This document shows, in pieces, positions 1-5,501 of a DNA stretch of 5,501 nt (positions within the stretch are counted from its first letter, which is position 1; each line of letters starts with the position of its first letter). The DNA is from Bacteroidales bacterium (GTDB lineage: Bacteria > Bacteroidota > Bacteroidia > Bacteroidales > UBA7960), in contig SLEW01000014.1 of NCBI GenBank assembly GCA_007124575.1, positions 1 to 5,501 on the forward strand, given 5' to 3'. A program made the position numbers and the translations under genes. Below the pieces are notes generated by a model that was not told where the DNA came from, did not search any database, and saw nothing but the letters and a program-made list of their open reading frames with translations.

Positions 1-2615
1 AAAAACATCAGGCTCAGGCTGCCGAAGGAATCCTGTTGCTCGGTCACCTGGCCGCCTATTTCCATATTAACTCCGCGTGGCACTTCCAGGCTGGCGAGGA
101 TATCCTCCGTGATGTCTGTTGCCTCGCCCAGCGAAATATCCTCCAGATCGGCCATTACCTTTACCACCCTTTGCTGATCCTCCCTTCTTATCTCCAGGGG
201 TGCAGTGATCTCTTGTATGCTGGCCACTTCCCGGATGGGGATATGCTGGCCGGCAAGGGTAGTGATCATGATGTTTTGCAGGTCTTCCGGTGATTGTCTG
301 AAATCACGGCTGTACCTCACGAGGATGCTGTATTCTTCGCCATCCTCCTTGAACTCGCCAGCCTCGGCGCCATAAATGCTTTGCCGCACCTGCATGGCTA
401 CCATGCCGGCATTGACTTTAAACTGTGAAGCCCTTTCCTTATCCACCACGATCTCATATTCTGCTTTGCCGGGATCAATGGTGTTTTCTACATTCACAAA
501 ATGGGCGTTGCTGATGAGTTGCTCCTGGATGTTGCGTGCCAGGCTGTTGAGCTCGTCAAAGTCGTGACCTGACACATTTACCTCTATGGGTTTTTGGTTG
601 CCCAGCAGGGCAGAAGAGAGGAGGCTTCCTCCATGAACTGTAAAGCGGTCTATTTCGGGAATTTCTGCCTCTATGCGTTTCCTTACGCCCCTGGCAGCCT
701 CCCAGGCACTTCTGTCGCGTTCATCCGGACGTCCCATCCGGGCCACGATGGATCCGATGTTTTTCCCTTCCTGGAAGCCCACCGTTGTGAGGGCGCCATC
801 CTCTGTTTGCCCCACAATGGTAAACTCGGTTTGCATCTCCGGGATCTCTTCTTGCATGATCCGTTCAATGTGCCTGGCTACACGCTCGGTTTCAGCCACA
901 CTGGTGCCGGTCTCCATCTCAAACTGCACACTCACGTCGCCCGAATCAAACTCAGGAATGTAGTCGGTGCCGATACGGACGGCCATCATGATGGAAGCAG
1001 CGAACAGAACCACTGCCAGGCTGACGACCAGCACTTTTCTCTTCACCGCCACAGACAATAACCGGTTATAGGCATTTTCGGTGGCAACAAAGAATTTTTC
1101 TGACGCCACATATATCTTATTGCGTTTTTTGGGCATCGTTTGCATGGGGTCGAGCATGCGCGATGATAACATGGGGGTGAGGCTGAGCGCGGTGATTAGC
1201 GAGGTGATCAGCGTGATTCCGGTGAGTACGGCCAGCTGCTTAAACAATATTCCCACGATACCTCCCATAAACAGCATGGGAAGAAATACCGAAATGGTGG
1301 TCAGGGTAGAGGCTGAAATGGCGGTGCCGATCTCATTTGCGCCCGTAACGGCCGCTTTTTTAGGCTCATTGCCCTCCTCAATGTGCCGCGTGATGTTTTC
1401 CAATACCACGATGGCATTGTCCACCACCATCCCAATGGCTATCACTACCGCCATCAGGGAGAAGATATTGATGGAATAGCCTGCGATAAACATATATATG
1501 AATGCGACGATCAGGGATACGGGCATGGTCAGCATGATGATCAGGCTCGACTTCCATTCGCGCAGGAAGAAGAACACCACCATGATCACGAAAAGTCCTG
1601 CCCACCAAAGGGTAGAGGAGAGGTTGCTGATCGAGCGGGTTACAATGTCAGAGCTGTCGACGATCTCCAGTACCTGCACATCATCCGGGAGCCTTTGCTG
1701 GAGCTCTTCCATTTCTCCGCGCACGCCATCGGCTACCTCCAGGGTGTTTGTTCCGGTTTGCTTCTGCACGAAGAAGGCCACGGATCTCTGTCCTTTGGTG
1801 CGTGCATAAGAATGGCGCTCTTCGTAGCCATCCGTCACCGTGGCAACATCGCCCACGCGGATCGCTTTGTTCTGATGGTACTTCAGGAAGATGTCTTCGA
1901 TTTCTGATACCTCTTCGAATTCACCGGTCACCCCGATGGAAAAATCGCGTCGTCCGGTTTCTATGTTACCGCCGGGAATACGCACATTTTCGGCCTTGAG
2001 CACAGTGGCCATGTGGCTTACTGAGATTCCGTAAGCCTCTAGCTTGACCGGGTCCACTTCCACGGAGATCTCCCTGTGAGGTGCGCCTATGGTTACCACC
2101 GTTCCGACGCCTTCCACTCTTCGGAGCGGGGCCGCGATCTCATCCTCGATGATCTCTCCCAGGTCATAATAGCTTTCCGAGGCCTGAATCCCGTATGCAA
2201 TAACCGGGATCATCGAACTGTTCACTTTAAGGATGATGGGCTGGTGGGCATCGCGTGGCAGGTGCCGGCGCGCCAGCTCTATCATGTCACGGGCATTGTT
2301 GGCTGCCTCGTTCACGTCTGCTCCCCAGTTAAAACGCATGGAGATAAAGGACACATTTTCACTGGATGTAGATTCGATGGTGCGCAGGTTTTCGGTGGCT
2401 GCCAACACTGTTTCCAGCGGGCTGGTGATTTGCTCCTCCACCATTTCGGCTGATGCACCAGGATAAGCTGTGATTACCGTGAGCGTGGGAAACTCGATTT
2501 CCGGGAGCACGTCGCGGGGCAACATGCGAATGGATACCAGACCAAACAAGATGATTCCGATAAACACCATCATGGTGGTGACGGGCCTTCTTACCGATAT
2601 TTTTGATATATTCAT
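1..2615 (-). CDS. RND efflux permease, AcrB-like (3' end outside window)
   Basis: Inner-membrane pump of a tripartite efflux complex, probably a proton antiporter. The frame is open for 871 codons with no stop before the window edge; family members are about 1,020-1,060 residues, so TM8-TM12 are missing. It starts MNISKISVRRPVTTMM, a typical RND N-terminus, with TM1 at about residues 12-30. The first periplasmic loop follows, with the conserved FPTLTVITAYPGAS stretch (about 46-59). TM2 is about 336-351. The TM4 motif is GMVVDNAIVVLENI (395-408), then ISASTLTTISVFLPMLFMGG (433-452) and LSLTPMLSSRMLDP (477-490). TM7 is about 528-546, and YIPEFDSGDV (552-561) opens the second periplasmic half. 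The ATG at 2615 follows AAGGAGG at 6-nt spacing and begins 11 bp after the adaptor stop, so the two are co-transcribed. D399 matches AcrB D407, but N400 replaces AcrB D408. The TM10 lysine region lies outside. The charged TM4 and overall layout fit the drug-exporting (HAE-like) branch better than the heavy-metal branch; the substrate is unknown. Confidence 0.96.
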   Translation of the reverse strand, partial: MNISKISVRRPVTTMMVFIGIILFGLVSIRMLPRDVLPEIEFPTLTVITAYPGASAEMVEEQITSPLETVLAATENLRTIESTSSENVSFISMRFNWGADVNEAANNARDMIELARRHLPRDAHQPIILKVNSSMIPVIAYGIQASESYYDLGEIIEDEIAAPLRRVEGVGTVVTIGAPHREISVEVDPVKLEAYGISVSHMATVLKAENVRIPGGNIETGRRDFSIGVTGEFEEVSEIEDIFLKYHQNKAIRVGDVATVTDGYEERHSYARTKGQRSVAFFVQKQTGTNTLEVADGVRGEMEELQQRLPDDVQVLEIVDSSDIVTRSISNLSSTLWWAGLFVIMVVFFFLREWKSSLIIMLTMPVSLIVAFIYMFIAGYSINIFSLMAVVIAIGMVVDNAIVVLENITRHIEEGNEPKKAAVTGANEIGTAISASTLTTISVFLPMLFMGGIVGILFKQLAVLTGITLITSLITALSLTPMLSSRMLDPMQTMPKKRNKIYVASEKFFVATENAYNRLLSVAVKRKVLVVSLAVVLFAASIMMAVRIGTDYIPEFDSGDVSVQFEMETGTSVAETERVARHIERIMQEEIPEMQTEFTIVGQTEDGALTTVGFQEGKNIGSIVARMGRPDERDRSAWEAARGVRKRIEAEIPEIDRFTVHGGSLLSSALLGNQKPIEVNVSGHDFDELNSLARNIQEQLISNAHFVNVENTIDPGKAEYEIVVDKERASQFKVNAGMVAMQVRQSIYGAEAGEFKEDGEEYSILVRYSRDFRQSPEDLQNIMITTLAGQHIPIREVASIQEITAPLEIRREDQQRVVKVMADLEDISLGEATDITEDILASLEVPRGVNMEIGGQVTEQQDSFGSLSLMF

Positions 2616-2621
2616 GGTCGT

Positions 2622-2628
2622 CCTCCTT
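2622..2628 (-). promoter_or_regulatory. Strong Shine-Dalgarno site of the permease gene
   Basis: On the minus strand AAGGAGG ends 6 nt before the ATG at 2615, which is ideal spacing. Its first two bases overlap the adaptor's TAA stop (2627-2629). The arrangement fixes the permease start and suggests tight or coupled translation of adaptor and permease. Neither upstream gene has a comparable site. Confidence 0.85.
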
Positions 2629-3745
2629 ATTTTACGATACGTACATGATCATTTTCCTGCACCCGGCCCTTGCCTCCGGTAATCACCTCCATCCCCTCTT
2701 CCAAGCCTTCAATTACCAGGTCATCCCCGATGCTGAAAAGCCTGTTCACGGGATATATGCTGACCCTGCCATCCCTGACAGCAAAGACCTGATCCCGCTC
2801 ATGTTCAGGGTCCCTGTATAGCGCTTCTGTGGGGACAACCATCACCTCCTCTGCCGGAAGGTCTATGTTTACCCTTGCCGACATGCCTGGTTTCAGTATC
2901 ATGCCCGGGTTGGGTATCCTTATGCTTGCGGTGGCAGTGCGTGACCTGGTCGAAAGGTATGGTTTGATGCTGCTGACGACTCCCTCGATATGCATATCAG
3001 GATGTGCTTCGGGTATAATTTTTGCCGGCAGCCCTTCCGATATGCGGCCGAGATCTCTTTCGTTCACGTCGGTTTCCACCACCAGGGTGTCTAGTTGCAT
3101 CAGCCTGAGGATCCCACTGGTGTTGGAGTAGCCCGGTTCCAGGTTCAGGTTCAGGAAGTAATTCTCGCCCTGGTTAACGAGGTAGTCTACGATCACGCCG
3201 CTAAAAGGAGCCCGTATCCGGCTATTTCTTTTTGCCAACTCATATTGTGCCCTGGAGGCTTCATACCGGCCTTTTATATGGTCGTACTCCTGGCGTGTCA
3301 CCGTGCCATTGTCCACCAGCCTGGACACCCTTTCATAATCTTTTTTCAGGGTCATGCATTCTGCTTTTGCCTGTGCACGCATCTCCCCTGAAAGTTCAGC
3401 AAGCAGCGCGTCCTTTTCCACTGCATCTCCTTCCTGGTAGTACACATCCTCCAGCCTGCCGGGGAAACCAGCCCCGAGGTTAGCTTCCCGGCTGGCGAAA
3501 ATGGTGCCGGACTGCCTGATTTCCGGCTGATGGGAGACGGTTACTACCCTGGCCGTCCTTACCGCCGGCTTATCCGATGCCTCCTGGCCGGTTTCCTCCG
3601 GCCCCGAGCAAGCGGATAAGGCAATAATGCTGATCAGGATGAAAATGATTCCGGTGGTAACGGTGATGATCCGCCTTTCTTGAAAGATGTTTTTGTCTTC
3701 CAGGCTTGCCACAAGGGCTTCTGCTTGTTTTTTACTCCAGTTCAT
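2627..3745 (-). CDS. RND efflux periplasmic adaptor, lipoprotein type (HlyD/AcrA-like)
   Basis: Membrane fusion protein joining the RND permease to the outer-membrane channel; 372 residues, a usual length. The N-terminus has a hydrophobic segment (about 26-45) ending in the lipobox LSAC with Cys46, so the mature protein is probably lipid-anchored. A linker leads to the first lipoyl half (about 80-119, with GRLEDVYYQEGDAVEKDALL). A short alpha-hairpin follows (about 120-174). The second lipoyl half starts SRIRAPFSGVI (175-185). The beta-barrel is about 219-298 (VVETDVNERDLGRISEG) and the membrane-proximal domain about 299-372. At the hairpin tip, R139-x3-L143-x6-T150 matches the R-x3-L-x6-S channel-docking motif of AcrA/MacA with Ser changed to Thr. 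The start at 3745 is the only ATG before the signal segment. It gives an unusually long 25-residue polar N-region, and no Shine-Dalgarno precedes it. It lies 84 bp after the channel gene and 11 bp before the permease. Confidence 0.95.
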   Translation of the reverse strand: MNWSKKQAEALVASLEDKNIFQERRIITVTTGIIFILISIIALSACSGPEETGQEASDKPAVRTARVVTVSHQPEIRQSGTIFASREANLGAGFPGRLEDVYYQEGDAVEKDALLAELSGEMRAQAKAECMTLKKDYERVSRLVDNGTVTRQEYDHIKGRYEASRAQYELAKRNSRIRAPFSGVIVDYLVNQGENYFLNLNLEPGYSNTSGILRLMQLDTLVVETDVNERDLGRISEGLPAKIIPEAHPDMHIEGVVSSIKPYLSTRSRTATASIRIPNPGMILKPGMSARVNIDLPAEEVMVVPTEALYRDPEHERDQVFAVRDGRVSIYPVNRLFSIGDDLVIEGLEEGMEVITGGKGRVQENDHVRIVK

Positions 3746-3766
3746 GTCTTTATGATTTTGTTGTTG

Positions 3767-3775
3767 ATATGTGCG
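3767..3775 (+). promoter_or_regulatory. Possible regulator half-site (ATATGTGCG)
   Basis: The 9-mer ATATGTGCG also occurs, in reverse complement, across 5361-5369, where it forms part of the 12-bp palindrome upstream of the channel gene. Here only one arm is present. It sits about 22 bp upstream of the adaptor start. A shared regulator is one explanation; a chance 9-bp match is the other. Confidence 0.2.
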
Positions 3776-3795
3776 TTTAATAAGGTTTATTGAAT

Positions 3796-3814
3796 CAGGT
3801 CAAGCCCTGTCCCT
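3796..3814. repeat. Intergenic repeat copy 1 (CAGGTCAAGCCCTGTCCCT)
   Basis: The first 13 bases (to 3808) are identical to 5489-5501, the last bases of the window. The next six (GTCCCT) also occur at 5476-5481, ahead of the second copy. The segment can form a weak CAGG/CCTG hairpin. It looks like a degenerate copy of a dispersed or tandem intergenic element whose better copy is cut by the window end. Confidence 0.5.
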
Positions 3815-3829
3815 GCTAACTTTAAACTT

Positions 3830-5305
3830 TTAATTTTCTGCCAGATTTCCACTGGCCTTCAGCAGCTCTGTATAGGCGACACGTTGCTGGTTTTTGGCTG
3901 AAATGTGCGCCTGGTAAGCATCCTGCCAGAGGGCCTGTGCTTCGAGTACATCCCTGGTGGCTGCTCTGCCTTCATCAAAAAGGTCGCGGGTCATGCGGAG
4001 GTTTTCCGTGGCCTGGTCAAGCGACATCTCCGCAAACTCGACACGGGCAGCAGCTTCCTGGTAGTTATACAGGCTTTGGGTAACCTCAAGCTCGATCTTT
4101 TCCCGCGCATCGGCAAGTACCACTTCACTGCGCTTTGTCTCCACGCGCGATTTGGCAAGCTGTGTTCTTTTTTCGCCAAAATGATAGATCGGGATCCTTA
4201 CGGAGACCCCCACGTGCCAGTCGCCTCCGAACTCGCTGCTAAAGCCGCTGTAAGGGTTAGGGTTCATATAGGTATAGCCTCCGGCCAGGCCCACGCTGGG
4301 CAGCATCCGGGAGCGGGCTATGTTTTCCTTCTCCAGGTGGATGCCCGTCGATTCTTTCAGCATGTGTATCTCCGGACGTTTTTCCATCGCCATCGAGACC
4401 ATCTCACCCAGCTCGCCGTTCTGTCTGAGCGGGCTGAAATCGGGGTCCACGGCAAACTCATCTGTCAGCGACAGGCCGGTGATCTGTGCAAGTGCCATCC
4501 TGGAAAGCCTTAATCCGTTGCTGGCCTGCATCTCCTTTAGCCGGACCTCATTGCGTTTAACCTGTGCTTCCAGCAACTGGTTCTGCGTCACCATGCCCTC
4601 CTCCAGCAATCGCTCCAGGTCTTCCACGAAATGGTCCAGCATCTCCAGCCAGGTATGGGTCAGTTCAAGTTTTTCCTGCATGCTGACCACTTGCCAGAAG
4701 CGGGCGTCGGTTTTTTCGATCACCTCTGCCTCGGTGAGCCGCTTGCTCTCACGTGCAATACGCTCTCCCGCAGAGGCCATGCGATGGGATGAACGGATTC
4801 GTCCTCCCATGTAAATGGGCTGTTCCAGCATCATCCCAATCTGGTAATTGTCATTGGCACCGATCTTGCCTTCCTCCTCAGGTAGCCAGGCATACTGCTG
4901 AAACAAGGGGTTTCCATCCGCATCCACGAAAGGCTGCCCCGTTTCCGGGTTGATGACCAGGATGTCAGGGGCAAACTGGGGGTCTTCCATTATGGCAGGA
5001 TTGAATTGGCCAGACTCCTGGTCGATCCCTTCCCAGGGAATCACCGGCAGGAACATGTCGCCGTCAAATAGCTGATACTGCTTGTTGCGACGCATGTAGC
5101 CCCCTTCAGCAAAAATCTTTGGAAAAAAATGTTTGCGTGCGCTGCCGGCCTGCAACGTGGCGGCCTCCAGGTCGTATGCAGCGGCCTGTAAGGACTTGTT
5201 GTTTTCCAGTGCCAGCTGACGGCATTCCTCCAGACTCAGGCTGCTTTGAGCCCCGGACGTGGTGGTCAGAAACAGAACCAAAAACATACTCAATAATAGC
5301 TTCAT
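3830..5305 (-). CDS. TolC-family outer-membrane efflux channel
   Basis: Outer-membrane factor forming the exit duct of the RND complex, normally a trimer with a beta-barrel in the outer membrane and an alpha-helical periplasmic tunnel. I chose the ATG at 5305 (491 residues) because it begins a clear signal peptide, MKLLLSMFLVLFLTTTSGA, probably cleaved after Ala19. An in-frame TTG at 5404 would add 33 residues in front of the signal and run through promoter-like DNA. The mature protein starts with the typical LSLEECRQLALENN (24-37). Two outer-membrane efflux repeats follow. The first contains LEQPIYMGGRI (160-170) and helix EEGMVTQNQLLEAQ (235-248). The second contains PSVGLAGGYTYMNPNP (336-351), VSVRIPIYHFG (367-377) and FDEGRAATRDVLEAQ (443-457). 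Residues about 78-152 form an unusually long acidic, Pro/Asn-rich segment between the first two barrel strands, probably extracellular. It is the first gene of the operon, with no Shine-Dalgarno. Confidence 0.95.
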   Translation of the reverse strand: MKLLLSMFLVLFLTTTSGAQSSLSLEECRQLALENNKSLQAAAYDLEAATLQAGSARKHFFPKIFAEGGYMRRNKQYQLFDGDMFLPVIPWEGIDQESGQFNPAIMEDPQFAPDILVINPETGQPFVDADGNPLFQQYAWLPEEEGKIGANDNYQIGMMLEQPIYMGGRIRSSHRMASAGERIARESKRLTEAEVIEKTDARFWQVVSMQEKLELTHTWLEMLDHFVEDLERLLEEGMVTQNQLLEAQVKRNEVRLKEMQASNGLRLSRMALAQITGLSLTDEFAVDPDFSPLRQNGELGEMVSMAMEKRPEIHMLKESTGIHLEKENIARSRMLPSVGLAGGYTYMNPNPYSGFSSEFGGDWHVGVSVRIPIYHFGEKRTQLAKSRVETKRSEVVLADAREKIELEVTQSLYNYQEAAARVEFAEMSLDQATENLRMTRDLFDEGRAATRDVLEAQALWQDAYQAHISAKNQQRVAYTELLKASGNLAEN

Positions 5306-5323
5306 AATTAGAAATTTAGAATA

Positions 5324-5354
5324 AAAACGTATTTTGTTCGAAAATAAAATCAAA
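5324..5354 (-). promoter_or_regulatory. Candidate Bacteroidota-type promoter of the operon
   Basis: On the minus strand TTTG (5354-5351) is followed by 19 bases and then TACGTTTT (5331-5324). That matches the Bacteroidota pattern TTTG / TAnnTTTG at normal spacing, apart from the last base. Transcription would start near 5316-5319, giving a leader of only about 11-14 nt before the ATG at 5305. That is short, and AT-rich DNA gives such matches easily, so confidence is modest. Confidence 0.4.
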
Positions 5355-5361
5355 AAAAAGC

Positions 5362-5373
5362 GCACATATGTGC
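5362..5373. promoter_or_regulatory. Perfect 12-bp palindrome, possible operator
   Basis: GCACATATGTGC is a perfect inverted repeat ending 8 bp upstream of the candidate -33 element and 57 bp upstream of the channel start. A dimeric repressor or activator could bind here. On the minus strand it is followed by GC and a run of eight T, which resembles a terminator. However, a foldable hairpin would have only about 4 bp of stem around an ATAT loop, so an operator is the better reading. Confidence 0.4.
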
Positions 5374-5501
5374 AAATTACTATGGTAGCGATGCAGCGGC
5401 TCAACTTTTTACAATCCCCATCAAAATACTCAAAATAGCCTCGGGCAACCTTAAACTACGGAGGGCCCAAGTGCTGTCCCTAAACGGACAGGTCAAGCCC
5501 T
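5374..5501. other. Upstream region without a recognisable gene
   Basis: I see no convincing coding sequence here. One minus-strand frame stays open from the window edge to a TGA at 5403-5401 (32 codons), which is short enough to be chance, and it resembles no protein I know. The stretch also contains a 9-bp tandem repeat with one mismatch (TCAAAATAC/TCAAAATAG, 5421-5438), a GGGCCC palindrome and a hairpin-forming repeat at the edge. An upstream regulator gene could lie beyond 5501. Confidence 0.5.
5476..5501. repeat. Intergenic repeat copy 2 with hairpin (cut by window end)
   Basis: This 26-base segment ends with the same 13 bases found at 3796-3808 and begins with GTCCCT, which follows those 13 bases in copy 1. 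CTGTCC (5474-5479) and GGACAG (5486-5491) are perfect inverted repeats around a 6-nt loop. If the next bases outside the window are GTCC, as in copy 1, a second 7-bp hairpin (GGACAGG/CCTGTCC) would form, suggesting a tandem or dispersed hairpin repeat. Confidence 0.45.

Larger units (their letters stand above)
3746..3829 (-). other. Channel-adaptor intergenic spacer
   Basis: This 84-bp AT-rich gap has no gene. Just after the channel stop it has a short AAGTTTAAAGTT direct repeat. It then holds a copy of a sequence also present at the window's far end (3796-3814) and a 9-bp match to the upstream palindrome (3767-3775). I see no strong terminator: the best hairpin has a 4-bp stem (CAGG/CCTG) and no T-run after it. 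Read-through from the channel gene into the adaptor is therefore likely. Confidence 0.6.

Noticed and set aside
594..1061. Plus-strand open frame of 155 codons, with others such as 1383-1907 and 3905-4513
   Set aside because: These lie antisense to well-recognised efflux genes in frames kept open by codon bias, and their translations look low-complexity and unlike any family I know.
3774..3804. Internal promoter in the channel-adaptor spacer (TTGACC followed by TATTAA on the minus strand)
   Set aside because: The spacing is about 15 bp, short for a sigma70-type promoter, and there is no Bacteroidota-type TAnnTTTG. The evidence is too thin to annotate.
5351..5373. Rho-independent terminator on the minus strand (palindrome, then GC, then T8)
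   Set aside because: A palindrome with no central spacer can fold only about 4 bp of stem around an ATAT loop, too weak for a typical terminator. An operator reading is preferred, though not proven.
5306..5404. 33-residue N-terminal extension of the channel gene from a TTG start at 5404
   Set aside because: It would bury a textbook signal peptide behind a second hydrophobic stretch and run through the palindrome and promoter-like sequence. The ATG at 5305 explains the data better.
5421..5438. Tandem TCAAAATAC/TCAAAATAG as an operator or paired -7 elements
   Set aside because: Read on the minus strand, TATTTTGA is one T short of TAnnTTTG, and a two-copy 9-bp repeat in AT-rich DNA is not persuasive alone.
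5401..5501. 32-codon open frame on the minus strand entering from the window edge, possibly the 3' end of an upstream gene
   Set aside because: An open run this short is quite likely by chance, its residues match nothing I recognise, and it overlaps the repeat-like sequence at the edge.
1..5501. CRISPR array, tRNA, rRNA, insertion sequence or toxin-antitoxin genes
   Set aside because: I looked on both strands and saw no regularly spaced repeats, cloverleaf-like segments, transposase motifs or small paired genes. Nearly all of the window is accounted for by the efflux operon.

Overview
The window holds one coherent locus: a tripartite RND (resistance-nodulation-division) efflux operon on the minus strand. 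In transcription order it runs from a TolC-family outer-membrane channel (5305 to 3830), to a lipoprotein-type periplasmic adaptor (3745 to 2627), to an AcrB-type inner-membrane permease (2615 down to base 1, where it leaves the window). All three frames are open and I see no frameshift. I translated the permease codon by codon and found 871 uninterrupted residues. The window edge cuts it at about the start of TM8, so roughly the last 150-190 residues are outside.

The organism is a diderm (outer-membrane) bacterium, most likely a member of Bacteroidota. This is inference from several signs. The outer-membrane protein has the long, acidic, 'NPETGQP...DADGNP'-type loop that I associate with Bacteroidota homologues. 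There is no Shine-Dalgarno sequence before the channel and adaptor genes, whose start regions are AT-rich. A TTTG-N19-TACGTTTT arrangement upstream of the channel resembles the Bacteroidota -33/-7 promoter. The strong AAGGAGG before the permease does not fit that pattern and is flagged.

Layout: 5306-5501 is the upstream non-coding region, with a candidate promoter, a perfect 12-bp palindrome that could be an operator, a short tandem repeat and a hairpin-forming repeat at the very edge. Next come the channel gene, an 84-bp spacer (3746-3829) that shares short sequences with the upstream region, the adaptor gene, and an 11-bp spacer leading into the permease. No regulator gene is visible; it may lie beyond 5501 or elsewhere.

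By family knowledge, the permease uses the proton gradient to move substrates out of the inner membrane or periplasm, the adaptor bridges it to the channel, and the channel carries substrate across the outer membrane. The substrate cannot be read from the sequence. I do not see a wholly new system here. The points of interest are an Asp-to-Asn variant in the permease's TM4 proton-relay motif, the large loop in the channel, and the palindrome and repeats in the two intergenic regions.
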